DNA of 64,000 nt from Pseudocitrobacter sp913778145 (GCA_035726825.1 JALNTX010000019.1:17679-81678); one strand, 5' to 3'. Counted from the stretch's first letter, positions 54,874 through 63,621 are shown. Numbers and translations are program-made. The notes: generated from the letters alone by a model not told the origin.

Positions 54874-57800
54874 ATGGCTAACTTTTTTATTAAGCGTCCG
54901 ATTTTCGCCTGGGTGCTGGCTATCATTCTGATGATGGCTGGCGTGCTGGCGATTATGCAACTGCCGGTGGCGCAGTATCCCACCATCGCGCCACCAGCGG
55001 TTTCCATTTCCGCGAACTACCCCGGGGCCGATGCGCAAACGGTGCAGGATACGGTGACGCAGGTTATCGAGCAGAACATGAACGGCATCGATAACCTGAT
55101 GTATATGTCTTCCACCAGCGATTCTGCGGGGAGTGTGACGATCACGCTGACCTTCCAGTCGGGGACGGATCCGGATATCGCGCAGGTGCAGGTGCAGAAC
55201 AAGCTCCAGCTCGCCACGCCGCTGCTGCCGCAGGAAGTACAGCAACAGGGGATCAGCGTTGAGAAGTCGAGTAGTAGCTTCCTCATGGTGGCCGGTTTTG
55301 TCTCCGATAACCCAGCCACTACGCAGGATGATATTTCTGACTACGTGGCCTCTAACGTTAAAGACTCCATCAGCCGCCTCAACGGCGTGGGCGATGTACA
55401 GCTGTTCGGCGCGCAGTACGCCATGCGCATCTGGCTGGATGCTAACCTGCTGAATAAATATCGCCTTACGCCGGTCGATGTCATTAACCAGCTGAAAGTG
55501 CAGAATGACCAGATTGCCGCCGGCCAGCTCGGCGGCACGCCTGCGCTACCGGGGCAACAACTTAACGCCTCTATCATTGCGCAGACCCGTCTGAAAGATC
55601 CGGCCGAGTTCGGCAATGTGACGCTGCGCGTAAACACAGACGGCTCCGTGGTGCGTCTGAAGGATGTCGCGCGCATTGAGCTGGGCGGTGAAAACTATAA
55701 CGTGGTGGCCAGAATTAACGGTAACCCGGCCTCGGGCCTCGGTATTAAACTTGCCACCGGCGCTAACGCCCTTGATACCGCAAAAGCGATCAAATCGAAG
55801 CTAGCGGAGCTACAGCCCTACTTCCCGCAGGGGATGAAAGTGGTTTACCCGTACGACACCACGCCGTTTGTGAAAATCTCCATTAACGAGGTGGTGAAAA
55901 CGCTATTCGAGGCGATCGTGCTGGTGTTCCTCGTGATGTATCTGTTTTTACAGAATATCCGTGCGACGCTCATCCCAACTATCGCGGTGCCGGTCGTGCT
56001 GCTGGGGACGTTTGCCATTCTGTCGGCCTTCGGCTACTCCATTAACACCCTGACGATGTTCGGAATGGTGCTCGCCATCGGCCTGCTGGTCGATGATGCC
56101 ATCGTGGTGGTGGAGAACGTCGAGCGTGTAATGGCGGAGGAACATCTGCCACCGAAGGAAGCGACGGAAAAATCGATGTCGCAAATTCAGGGCGCGCTGG
56201 TCGGTATTGCCATGGTGCTGTCAGCCGTGTTTATCCCAATGGCTTTCTTTGGCGGGTCGACCGGGGCTATTTATCGCCAGTTCTCCATCACCATTGTGTC
56301 GGCGATGGCGCTGTCGGTGCTGGTTGCGTTAATCCTTACCCCGGCTCTGTGCGCCACCATCCTGAAACCGATGTCGCCAGAACAGCATGGCCATAAAGGC
56401 GGTTTCTTTGGCTGGTTTAACAATCTGTTCGAACGGAGCGTAGGGCATTACACCGACAGTGTGAGCCGGATCCTGGGTTCAACCGGGCGCTACCTGCTGA
56501 TCTTTGTGCTGATTGTGGCCGGGATGGTGATGCTGGCGTTGCGTCTTCCCTCCTCGTTCCTCCCGGACGAAGATCAGGGCGTGTTCATGACCATCGTCCA
56601 GCTTCCCGCAGGGGCGACGCAGGAACGCACGCAGAAAGTGCTCGACCAGGTGACGCATTACTACCTCAACAACGAAAAAGCGGTCGAAAGCGTCTTTACC
56701 GTGAACGGATTCAGCTTCAGCGGCCAGGCGCAGAACGCCGGGATGGCGTTTGTCAGCCTGAAACCCTGGGATCAGCGTGAAGGGAAAGAATCGAAAGTCA
56801 CGGCCATTTTAGCCCGTGCCAATGCTGCATTTGCTCAGATTACAGATGGCTTTGTGCGCGGTTTTAACATGCCCCCTATCCTTGAGCTGGGTACAGCGAC
56901 CGGTTTCGACTTCGAGCTAATCGACCAGGGCGGGCTGGGTCATCAGGCGTTAACCGCGGCGCGTAACGAACTGCTGGGCAAAGCTATGCAGCATCCTGAT
57001 GTTCTGGAAGGCGTCCGACCCAACGGGCTGGAAGATACGGTGCAGTTTAAGCTTGATGTTGATCAGGAAAAAGCCCAGGCGCTGGGGGTATCGCTCTCCG
57101 ACATCAACGAAACCATTTCGGCCTCGCTGGGTGGCGCTTACGTTAACGACTTTATCGACCGTGGTCGCGTGAAGAAAGTTTACGTGCAGGCTGACGCGAA
57201 GTTCCGCATGCTGCCTGAAGATATTAATAATCTATATGTGCGTAGCGCCAGTGGCGAAATGGTACCGTTCTCCACCTTTAGCTCGGCGCGTTGGACTCAC
57301 GGTTCTCCACGTCTGGAACGCTATAACGGTCTGCCGTCGATGGAAATTCAGGGCGAGTCAGCCCCGGGTAAAAGTACCGGTGAAGCGATGGCATTGATGG
57401 AGCATCTGGCTTCGACGCTGCCTGCCGGTATTGGCTACGACTGGACGGGAATGTCCTATCAGGAGCGACTGTCTGGTAACCAGGCACCATCCCTGATCGC
57501 AATCTCATTCGTTATCGTCTTCCTTTGTCTGGCGGCACTTTACGAGAGCTGGTCAATTCCGTTCTCCGTAATGCTGGTGGTGCCTCTGGGGATTGTCGGC
57601 GTACTGTTAGCCGCCACGCTATTTGGTCAGAAAAACGACGTCTACTTTATGGTTGGTTTATTGACCACCATTGGCCTTTCAGCGAAGAACGCCATTCTGA
57701 TCGTGGAGTTTGCCAAAGATCTGATGGAGAAAGAGGGCAAAGGCGTTGTTGAGGCAACGTTAATGTCGGTACGGATGCGTCTGCGTCCTATCCTGATGAC

Positions 57801-57984
57801 ATCGCTGGCATTTATCCTCGGCGTACTGCCGCTGGCAATCAGCAACGGTGCCGGGAGCGGTGCACAGAATGCGGTGGGTATTGGCGTGATGGGCGGGATG
57901 ATTTCGGCAACGCTGCTGGCCATCTTCTTTGTTCCCGTCTTCTTTGTGGTGATTCGTCGATGCTTCAGAGGTAACGGCAAGTAA
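54874..57984 (+). CDS. acrF: RND multidrug efflux pump AcrF
   Basis: AcrF is the proton-driven inner-membrane pump of AcrEF. It is 1036 residues with the RND layout: helix 1 at the start (FFIKRPIFAWVLAIILMMAG), two large periplasmic loops and 12 helices in all. The proton-relay pair Asp407-Asp408 lies in GLLVDDAIVVVENV. It forms an operon with acrE and is followed by a strong terminator. Confidence 0.97.
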   Translation: MANFFIKRPIFAWVLAIILMMAGVLAIMQLPVAQYPTIAPPAVSISANYPGADAQTVQDTVTQVIEQNMNGIDNLMYMSSTSDSAGSVTITLTFQSGTDPDIAQVQVQNKLQLATPLLPQEVQQQGISVEKSSSSFLMVAGFVSDNPATTQDDISDYVASNVKDSISRLNGVGDVQLFGAQYAMRIWLDANLLNKYRLTPVDVINQLKVQNDQIAAGQLGGTPALPGQQLNASIIAQTRLKDPAEFGNVTLRVNTDGSVVRLKDVARIELGGENYNVVARINGNPASGLGIKLATGANALDTAKAIKSKLAELQPYFPQGMKVVYPYDTTPFVKISINEVVKTLFEAIVLVFLVMYLFLQNIRATLIPTIAVPVVLLGTFAILSAFGYSINTLTMFGMVLAIGLLVDDAIVVVENVERVMAEEHLPPKEATEKSMSQIQGALVGIAMVLSAVFIPMAFFGGSTGAIYRQFSITIVSAMALSVLVALILTPALCATILKPMSPEQHGHKGGFFGWFNNLFERSVGHYTDSVSRILGSTGRYLLIFVLIVAGMVMLALRLPSSFLPDEDQGVFMTIVQLPAGATQERTQKVLDQVTHYYLNNEKAVESVFTVNGFSFSGQAQNAGMAFVSLKPWDQREGKESKVTAILARANAAFAQITDGFVRGFNMPPILELGTATGFDFELIDQGGLGHQALTAARNELLGKAMQHPDVLEGVRPNGLEDTVQFKLDVDQEKAQALGVSLSDINETISASLGGAYVNDFIDRGRVKKVYVQADAKFRMLPEDINNLYVRSASGEMVPFSTFSSARWTHGSPRLERYNGLPSMEIQGESAPGKSTGEAMALMEHLASTLPAGIGYDWTGMSYQERLSGNQAPSLIAISFVIVFLCLAALYESWSIPFSVMLVVPLGIVGVLLAATLFGQKNDVYFMVGLLTTIGLSAKNAILIVEFAKDLMEKEGKGVVEATLMSVRMRLRPILMTSLAFILGVLPLAISNGAGSGAQNAVGIGVMGGMISATLLAIFFVPVFFVVIRRCFRGNGK

Positions 57985-57995
57985 GGTTGAAACAT

Positions 57996-58021
57996 AAAGG
58001 CGTCTTCGGACGCCTTTTTTT
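57996..58021 (+). terminator. Terminator of acrEF
   Basis: AAAGGCGTC and GACGCCTTT pair around TTCG, with a run of T after it, 12 bases past the acrF stop. Confidence 0.94.
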
Positions 58022-58236
58022 ATACAGTTCGAAGGCTATAATAATTAATAAGATAGTGATTCATTCTTCCTTAAAACCAATCCATAAGATTCTTCTCTCT
58101 TCATTATTTTTACAATTCACATGAATTGACATTATTCTGCACAATGGTCTTTTTATTACCGGTGATAAAATAGCTCAGAGCTCGTTAATAAGGTAATTAA
58201 CTTATTAATCGAAAGCGTGATTATTGAGGTAACACT

Positions 58237-58458
58237 ATGAAAAGATTAATTTCCGTCGCACTACTCACCGCACTATTAGCGGGTTGTGCACACGATTCGC
58301 CATGCGTTCCGGTCTATGATGATCAAGGCCGCCTGGTTCATACCAACACCTGCATGAAAGGCACCACTCAGGATAACTGGGAAACCGCTGGTGCCATCGC
58401 AGCTGGCACAGCCGCCGTGGCGGGCATGACGATGGGGATCATCGCGCTGTCCAAATAA
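58237..58458 (+). CDS. yhdV: Small lipoprotein YhdV
   Basis: YhdV is a 73-residue predicted outer-membrane lipoprotein. The signal ends in LLAGC with Cys17. The mature part shows CVPVYDDQGRLVHTNTCMKG with two further cysteines and a hydrophobic Ala/Gly-rich helix near the end (GAIAAGTAAVAGMTMGIIAL). The function is unknown. Confidence 0.92.
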   Translation: MKRLISVALLTALLAGCAHDSPCVPVYDDQGRLVHTNTCMKGTTQDNWETAGAIAAGTAAVAGMTMGIIALSK

Positions 58459-58468
58459 TGTTTCCCGT

Positions 58469-58486
58469 GCGCGGCCGTGGCCGCGC
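58469..58486 (+). terminator. GC hairpin after yhdV
   Basis: GCGCGGCC and GGCCGCGC are a perfect 8-bp stem with a two-base loop, ten bases past the yhdV stop. The tail GCTTGCCTTCC is only weakly U-rich. Confidence 0.5.
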
Positions 58487-58690
58487 GCTTGCCTTCCTAT
58501 GGTGCAATTTTTGATGTTTGCGCCGTTACATAGATAAATACATATAGAAGTTAATCACATCTCATTGTCCTTCGTTTTCCTGCGTTGCAATTATTCGTGC
58601 TGCCTTCCACATATTCATTTCATCCCACAGCTTGCTTATATTCACGGCCAAAACTGTTAGCGAACCGTTGCCACTAAAAAGAAAATATTT

Positions 58691-58738
58691 TGCGCCAAAA
58701 TGTGGCTTACGTTGTAATTTCGCACTATTTCGGGGCGC
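58691..58738 (+). promoter_or_regulatory. Pair of NtrC-like enhancer sites
   Basis: TGCGCCAAAATGTGGC (58691-58706) and GCACTATTTCGGGGCGC (58722-58738) both resemble the NtrC site TGCACCA-N4-TGGTGCA. Their centres are about 31-32 bases apart, three helical turns. They lie about 85-135 bases upstream of the predicted start site, the normal enhancer distance. The match is imperfect, so this is inference from spacing and context. Confidence 0.6.
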
Positions 58739-58799
58739 TTGTTTTATTTTTTCCTGTCTACACTCAGACATATTGCGCTGGAATTACCTCGCGCAAACC

Positions 58800-58814
58800 T
58801 GGCACTACCTTTGC
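58800..58814 (+). promoter_or_regulatory. Sigma-54 promoter of yhdWXYZ
   Basis: TGGCAC (58800-58805), five bases, then TTGC (58811-58814) match the -24/-12 consensus TGGCAC-N5-TTGC exactly, with the preceding base a C. The predicted start site is near 58825. In E. coli yhdWXYZ is part of the nitrogen-limitation (NtrC) regulon, which supports it. Confidence 0.88.
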
Positions 58815-58872
58815 TTAGTAAAAAGTAGAGCCATCACGACAGACAGGTTCAGGCGTTTCCCAAACGTCACTT

Positions 58873-58999
58873 AATACTCAAAATCATTCGAGTTGCTTCA
58901 AGGCGGCAAGAGAGTGAATCCCCAGGAGCGTACATAAGTACGTGACTGGGGTGAGCGAGCGCAGCCAACACAGAAGCAGCTTGAAGGATGAAGAGTATT
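58873..58999. repeat. Full-length ERIC element (127 bp)
   Basis: The core GTGAATCCCCAGGAGC...AAGTACGTGACTGGGGTGA is the hallmark of enterobacterial repetitive intergenic consensus sequences. The ends AATACTC and GAGTATT are inverted repeats, and the length is exactly 127 bases, the canonical size. TA dinucleotides flank it, as expected for ERIC insertion. It lies between the sigma-54 promoter and yhdW, so it is transcribed in the leader. Confidence 0.95.
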
Positions 59000-59030
59000 T
59001 AACGATATTTTCCGCCACACAGGATGCATT

Positions 59031-60056
59031 ATGAAAAAGATAATGATAGCCAGCCTCGCCGCTGCCGGCGCGCTGTTTGCGATTGCTAATCAGGCACATG
59101 CAGGTACCACGTTTGATGCAGTAAAGAAAAAGGGGTTCGTCCAGTGTGGGATCAGCGACGGCCTTCCCGGTTTTTCGTACGCCGATGCCGATGGCAAATT
59201 TAGCGGTATCGACGTAGATGTTTGTCGCGGGGTCGCCGCTGCCGTCTTTGGCGATGCCAGCAAAGTAAAATATACCCCGCTCACCGCCAAAGAACGTTTC
59301 ACCGCGCTGCAATCCGGTGAAGTAGACCTGCTCTCCCGCAATACTACCTGGACCTCCTCGCGCGATGCTGGCATGGGAATGTCATTTACCGGCGTAACCT
59401 ATTACGACGGTATCGGCTTCCTGACCCATAACAAAGCTGACCTGAAAAGCGCAAAAGAACTTGATGGGGCGACGGTGTGTATCCAGGCTGGCACGGATAC
59501 GGAGTTGAACGTGGCGGACTACTTCAAAGCCAATAATATGAAGTACACACCGGTGACCTTTGATCGCTCAGACGAATCAGCCAAAGCTCTGGAATCGGGC
59601 CGCTGCGATACGCTGGCATCAGACCAATCGCAGCTGTATGCCCTGCGAATCAAACTGGGTAACCCGGCGGAGTGGATTGTCCTGCCTGAGGTGATCTCCA
59701 AAGAGCCGCTCGGCCCGGTGGTACGCCGTGGCGATGACGAATGGTTCTCCGTCGTTCGCTGGACGCTTTTCGCCATGTTGAATGCCGAAGAGATGGGTAT
59801 CAACTCGAAGAACGTCGACGAAAAAGCGGCCAACCCATCCACACCGGATATGGCGCACCTGTTAGGCAAAGAGGGTGATTACGGCAAGGATCTTAAGCTC
59901 GATAACAAGTGGGCTTACAACATTGTGAAGCAGGTCGGCAACTACGGCGAGATCTTCGAGCGCAATGTCGGATCGGAAAGCCCACTGAAGATCAAACGCG
60001 GGCAAAACAACCTCTGGAACAACGGCGGGATCCAATACGCTCCGCCAGTACGCTAA
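59031..60056 (+). CDS. yhdW: Amino-acid ABC transporter periplasmic binding protein YhdW
   Basis: YhdW is an AapJ-type solute-binding protein of the polar amino-acid ABC family. It is 341 residues. A signal peptide covers about 1-24 (IASLAAAGALFAIANQAHA). The ligand domain starts KKKGFVQCGISDGLPGFSYAD and contains GIDVDVCRGVAAAVFGD and QAGTDTELNVADYF. The frame is intact here, whereas the E. coli K-12 copy is often annotated as a pseudogene (from memory). AGGA at 59021-59024 gives a good start. First gene of the operon; the precise substrate is unknown. Confidence 0.94.
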   Translation: MKKIMIASLAAAGALFAIANQAHAGTTFDAVKKKGFVQCGISDGLPGFSYADADGKFSGIDVDVCRGVAAAVFGDASKVKYTPLTAKERFTALQSGEVDLLSRNTTWTSSRDAGMGMSFTGVTYYDGIGFLTHNKADLKSAKELDGATVCIQAGTDTELNVADYFKANNMKYTPVTFDRSDESAKALESGRCDTLASDQSQLYALRIKLGNPAEWIVLPEVISKEPLGPVVRRGDDEWFSVVRWTLFAMLNAEEMGINSKNVDEKAANPSTPDMAHLLGKEGDYGKDLKLDNKWAYNIVKQVGNYGEIFERNVGSESPLKIKRGQNNLWNNGGIQYAPPVR

Positions 60057-60119
60057 GTATGGCAGTAACGGGCGCTGCGCTGCGGCGCCCACATTTTCGT
60101 TCTGGTTCTGAGGTTTTTT

Positions 60120-61301
60120 ATGCGCCATCGTCACCCAACCGTAAAGGGAGCCTTCTCCTTTTCTAATCCCACGGTTCGTGCCTGGCTGTTTCAAATTATC
60201 GCCGTAGTGACGCTGGTCGCTATCGCCATCTATTTGATACACAACACGATTACCAACCTGAATAACCGCGGTATCACCTCAGGCTTCGCTTTTCTCGATC
60301 GTAGCGCCGGGTTTGGTATCGTCCAACACCTGATTGATTATCAACAGGGTGACACCTATGGACGGGTGTTTCTGGTCGGGCTGCTGAATACGCTGCTGGT
60401 TTCCGCGCTGTGTATTGCCTTCGCCTCGATTCTTGGCTTTTTCCTTGGACTGGCGCGTTTGTCCGACAACTGGCTACTGCGCAAACTCTCAACAATTTAC
60501 ATCGAGACGTTCCGTAATATCCCCCCGCTACTGCAAATATTCTTCTGGTACTTTGCCGTACTGCGCAACCTGCCGGGGCCGCGTCAGGCGGTTAACGCCT
60601 TTGACCTGCTGTTTCTCAGCAATCGTGGGCTGTATATCCCTGCACCGCAGTTAGGGGAAGGGCTGCTGGCATTTCTGGCAGCGATGGTTATGGCGATCGT
60701 CTTCTCCATTGGGCTATATCGCTATAACACATTACGGCAAATCAAAACGGGGCAGCTTCGCCGCACCTGGCCTGCTTCGCTGGCGCTCGTGATAGGTTTA
60801 CCGCTTGTGGCTCATGTCTTCTTCGGTGCGGCGCTGCACTGGGATGTGCCAGAACTCCGTGGATTTAACTTCCGCGGCGGCATGGCGCTTATCCCCGAGC
60901 TGGCAGCACTCACCCTGGCGCTCTCGGTTTATACATCCGCGTTTATCGCAGAGATTATTCGCGCAGGTATTCAGGCGGTGCCTTATGGTCAGCACGAAGC
61001 GGCACGTTCGCTGGGGCTACCGAATCCGGTCACGCTGCGTCAGGTGATCATCCCGCAGGCGCTACGGGTCATCATTCCGCCGCTGACCAGCCAGTATCTG
61101 AATATCGTGAAGAACTCCTCTCTGGCGGCTGCAATTGGTTATCCGGATATGGTGTCACTGTTTGCCGGGACGGTACTCAACCAAACCGGACAAGCAATTG
61201 AAACCATTGCTATTACCATGTCTGTTTACCTGATTATCAGCCTGACAATTTCTCTGCTAATGAACCTCTACAACCGCCGCATCGCCCTGGTCGAGCGTTA
61301 A
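60120..61301 (+). CDS. yhdX: Amino-acid ABC transporter permease YhdX
   Basis: YhdX (AapQ-type) is one of two inner-membrane permeases. It is 393 residues with about eight helices. The permease EAA loop is YGQHEAARSLGLPNPVTLRQVIIPQALRV. A long central insert (about 150-270) separates the first helices from the core domain, as in AapQ. yhdY follows across a short gap with the stop at 61299-61301. Confidence 0.95.
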   Translation: MRHRHPTVKGAFSFSNPTVRAWLFQIIAVVTLVAIAIYLIHNTITNLNNRGITSGFAFLDRSAGFGIVQHLIDYQQGDTYGRVFLVGLLNTLLVSALCIAFASILGFFLGLARLSDNWLLRKLSTIYIETFRNIPPLLQIFFWYFAVLRNLPGPRQAVNAFDLLFLSNRGLYIPAPQLGEGLLAFLAAMVMAIVFSIGLYRYNTLRQIKTGQLRRTWPASLALVIGLPLVAHVFFGAALHWDVPELRGFNFRGGMALIPELAALTLALSVYTSAFIAEIIRAGIQAVPYGQHEAARSLGLPNPVTLRQVIIPQALRVIIPPLTSQYLNIVKNSSLAAAIGYPDMVSLFAGTVLNQTGQAIETIAITMSVYLIISLTISLLMNLYNRRIALVER

Positions 61302-61310
61302 GGAATCATG

Positions 61311-62414
61311 ATGACAAAAGCCCTGTTATCGCATCCAGTCTCGCCAACGCCAGCCTCATCCTGGCGGCCATTTGTCTGGATGCGCAAAAACCTGTTTTCC
61401 AGCTGGCTTAATAGCCTGCTTACGCTGTTTTGCCTGTGGCTAATGTGGCAGTTAATTCCACCGCTGCTGAGCTGGGCATTTTTGCAGGCCAACTGGATTG
61501 GCACGACACGCGCCGATTGTACGAAAGCCGGGGCGTGCTGGGTCTTTATCCACCAACGTTTTGGCCAGTTTATGTATGGCCTGTACCCGCACGATCAGCG
61601 CTGGCGAATTAATCTGGCGCTGCTGATAGGTCTTTTCTCTATTGCGTTGATGTTCTGGCGCAATCTACCACAGCGCGGGCGCTATATTGCCTGCTGGGCG
61701 GTCATCTACCCGCTGATTGTTTGGGGCCTGCTGTACGGCGGGATTTTCGGGCTGGATCGCGTCGAGACGCGCCAGTGGGGCGGGTTGACGCTGACGCTGA
61801 TTATCGCCTCGGTGGGCATCGCGGGGGCACTGCCGCTCGGGATCCTTCTTGCGTTAGGACGACGTTCAACGATGCCGGTTGTGCGTATTCTGTCGGTTAT
61901 TTTTATCGAGTTCTGGCGCGGTGTGCCGCTTATTACGGTTCTGTTTATGTCTTCGGTCATGCTACCGCTCTTTATGGCGGAAGGTACCAGTATCGATAAG
62001 CTGATTCGTGCGCTGGTCGGGGTGATCCTGTTCCAGTCCGCCTACGTCGCGGAAGTGGTACGCGGCGGGCTTCAGGCGCTGCCGAAGGGGCAATATGAAG
62101 CCGCCGAATCGCTCGCGCTGGGCTACTGGAGGATGCAAGGACTGGTGATTCTTCCACAGGCGTTAAAACTGGTGATACCGGGCCTGGTGAACACCATCAT
62201 CGCACTGTTCAAGGATACCAGCCTGGTGATTATCATCGGTCTGTTCGATCTCTTCAGCAGCGTACAACAGGCAACCGTCGATCCGGCCTGGCTGGGGATG
62301 TCAACCGAGGGGTATGTCTTCGCTGCACTGATCTACTGGATCTTCTGTTTTAGCATGTCGCGCTATAGCCAGTACCTGGAAAAGCGCTTTCACACCGGGC
62401 GTACACCGCACTGA
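61311..62414 (+). CDS. yhdY: Amino-acid ABC transporter permease YhdY
   Basis: YhdY (AapM-type) is the second permease. It is 367 residues with about eight helices and the EAA loop KGQYEAAESLALGYWRMQGLVILPQALKL. Adjacent ATG codons occur at 61308 and 61311. The second is chosen because AAGGA (61300-61304) is six bases from it, and MTKALLSHP matches the E. coli start. yhdZ follows after 7 bases. Confidence 0.95.
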   Translation: MTKALLSHPVSPTPASSWRPFVWMRKNLFSSWLNSLLTLFCLWLMWQLIPPLLSWAFLQANWIGTTRADCTKAGACWVFIHQRFGQFMYGLYPHDQRWRINLALLIGLFSIALMFWRNLPQRGRYIACWAVIYPLIVWGLLYGGIFGLDRVETRQWGGLTLTLIIASVGIAGALPLGILLALGRRSTMPVVRILSVIFIEFWRGVPLITVLFMSSVMLPLFMAEGTSIDKLIRALVGVILFQSAYVAEVVRGGLQALPKGQYEAAESLALGYWRMQGLVILPQALKLVIPGLVNTIIALFKDTSLVIIIGLFDLFSSVQQATVDPAWLGMSTEGYVFAALIYWIFCFSMSRYSQYLEKRFHTGRTPH

Positions 62415-62421
62415 GGAATTT

Positions 62422-63180
62422 ATGAGCCAAATTTTGATGCAACCCGCTGACGCGATGATTACGCTGGAAAATGTGAATAAATGGTATGGGCAATTCCATG
62501 TTTTAAAAGACATTAACCTGAAGGTGAGGCAGGGTGAGCGCATTGTATTATGCGGGCCTTCAGGCTCCGGGAAATCAACCACCATTCGCTGTATCAACCA
62601 TCTGGAAGAACATCAGCAGGGAAAGATTATTGTCGATGGGATCGAGTTGAACGATGATTTGCGTAATATTGAGAAAGTACGCCAGGAAGTGGGTATGGTG
62701 TTCCAGCACTTCAATTTATTTCCGCACCTGAGTGTTCTGCAAAACTGTACGCTGGCACCCATTTGGGTGCATAAAATGCCTAAGAAAGAGGCTGAAGCGC
62801 TGGCAATGCATTACCTCGAACGCGTGAGAATTGCCGAGCATGCGCATAAGTTTCCAGGGCAGATATCCGGCGGGCAGCAGCAGCGTGTCGCGATTGCCCG
62901 TTCTCTGTGCATGAAGCCCAAGATCATGCTGTTTGATGAACCGACATCGGCGCTCGATCCGGAGATGGTTAAAGAGGTGCTGGATACGATGATTGGACTG
63001 GCGCAGTCAGGTATGACGATGCTATGTGTCACGCATGAGATGGGTTTCGCGCGTACCGTCGCCGATCGGGTGATATTTATGGATCGCGGAGAGATTGTTG
63101 AGCAGGCCGCACCGGATGAGTTTTTTGCACATCCAAAATCCGAGCGTACACGCGCATTTTTATCGCAGGTAATCCATTAA
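62422..63180 (+). CDS. yhdZ: Amino-acid ABC transporter ATP-binding protein YhdZ
   Basis: YhdZ (AapP/GlnQ-type) is the ATPase of the transporter. It is 252 residues. Walker A is CGPSGSGKSTT, the Q-loop FQHFNLFPHL, the ABC signature ISGGQQQRVAIAR, Walker B IMLFDEPTSALD and the switch VTHEMGFAR. It is the last gene of yhdWXYZ and is convergent with the rRNA operon. Confidence 0.97.
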   Translation: MSQILMQPADAMITLENVNKWYGQFHVLKDINLKVRQGERIVLCGPSGSGKSTTIRCINHLEEHQQGKIIVDGIELNDDLRNIEKVRQEVGMVFQHFNLFPHLSVLQNCTLAPIWVHKMPKKEAEALAMHYLERVRIAEHAHKFPGQISGGQQQRVAIARSLCMKPKIMLFDEPTSALDPEMVKEVLDTMIGLAQSGMTMLCVTHEMGFARTVADRVIFMDRGEIVEQAAPDEFFAHPKSERTRAFLSQVIH

Positions 63181-63194
63181 TTGCTATCCCGTTT

Positions 63195-63240
63195 TTTTCG
63201 CTCCAACGCAAAAAGGCCATCTTTATTTGATGCCTGGCAG
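63195..63240. other. Decayed copy of the rRNA terminator and 5S 3' end
   Basis: TTTTTCGCTCCAACGCAAAA...GGCCATC matches the sequence around the true rRNA terminator (63329-63355). It then jumps, with about 18 bases missing (one hairpin arm), to ATTTGATGCCTGGCAG, the 3' end of 5S and its flank. It looks like a relic of a lost 5S/terminator unit. Confidence 0.75.
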
Positions 63241-63243
63241 TGT

Positions 63244-63323
63244 TGCCCGGTGGCGCTTGCGCTTACCGGGCCTACAATGTGCACCGTACCTGTAGGCCGG
63301 ATAAGGCGAAGCCGACATCCGGC
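63244..63323. repeat. Inverted pair of REP elements distal to the rRNA operon
   Basis: TGCCCGGTGGCGCTTGCGCT...GGGCCTACA (63244-63276) and TGTAGGCCGGATAAGGCG...CATCCGGC (63291-63323) are inverted copies of the classical PU element. They lie between yhdZ and the rRNA terminator. Confidence 0.92.
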
Positions 63324-63343
63324 GTTATTTTTCGCTCCAGCGC

Positions 63344-63373
63344 AAAAAGGCCATCCTTTCGGATGGCCTTTTG
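63344..63373 (-). terminator. Intrinsic terminator of the rRNA operon
   Basis: On the minus strand AAAAGGCCATCC and GGATGGCCTTTTT pair around GAAA, closely matching the T1 terminators of E. coli rrn operons. It lies 8 bases after the distal 5S gene. Confidence 0.93.
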
Positions 63374-63381
63374 CTTATTTG

Positions 63382-63501
63382 ATGTCTGGCAGTTCCCTAC
63401 TCTCGCATGGGGAGACCCCACACTACCATCGGCGCTACGGCGTTTCACTTCTGAGTTCGGCATGGGGTCAGGTGGGACCACCGCGCTACTGCCGCCAGAC
63501 A
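63382..63501 (-). rRNA. 5S rRNA (distal copy, rrfF position)
   Basis: This is a complete 120-base 5S gene on the minus strand. It begins TGTCTGGCGGC and ends CTGCCAGACAT. It corresponds to the second 5S gene after tRNA-Thr in E. coli rrnD. Helix I carries a U-A pair at the third position where the other copy has C-G, and one further base differs (GTCTCC for GCCTCC). Confidence 0.97.
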
Positions 63502-63538
63502 AATTCTTTTCTAATCTGCCGAACTTTAACCGAAAAAG

Positions 63539-63614
63539 TGGTGCTGATACCCAGAGTCGAACTGGGGACCTCACCCTTACCAAGGGTGCGCTCTACCAAC
63601 TGAGCCATATCAGC
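63539..63614 (-). tRNA. thrV: tRNA-Thr (anticodon GGT)
   Basis: This is a 76-base tRNA on the minus strand, starting GCTGATATGGCTCAG and ending TATCAGCACCA with an encoded CCA. The anticodon GGT is at 63579-63581 and the T-loop GTTCGA is present. The acceptor stem GCTGATA/TATCAGC pairs perfectly. It lies between two 5S genes, as thrV does in E. coli rrnD. Confidence 0.97.
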
Positions 63615-63621
63615 ACGCTAA

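Larger units (their letters stand above)
58487..58872. other. yhdV-yhdW intergenic region with NtrC/sigma-54 control
   Basis: After the yhdV hairpin come about 200 AT-rich bases without a supported gene, then two NtrC-like sites and a sigma-54 promoter (listed separately). Short reading frames here have no family features. Confidence 0.6.

Noticed and set aside
58562..58771. 69-codon frame on the minus strand between yhdV and yhdW
   Set aside because: It overlaps the NtrC-like sites, has no recognisable motif and no clear ribosome-binding site, and I recall no enteric counterpart.
58632..58874. 80-codon frame on the plus strand between yhdV and yhdW
   Set aside because: It runs through the sigma-54 promoter, has a Cys/Phe-rich composition unlike its neighbours, and lacks support.
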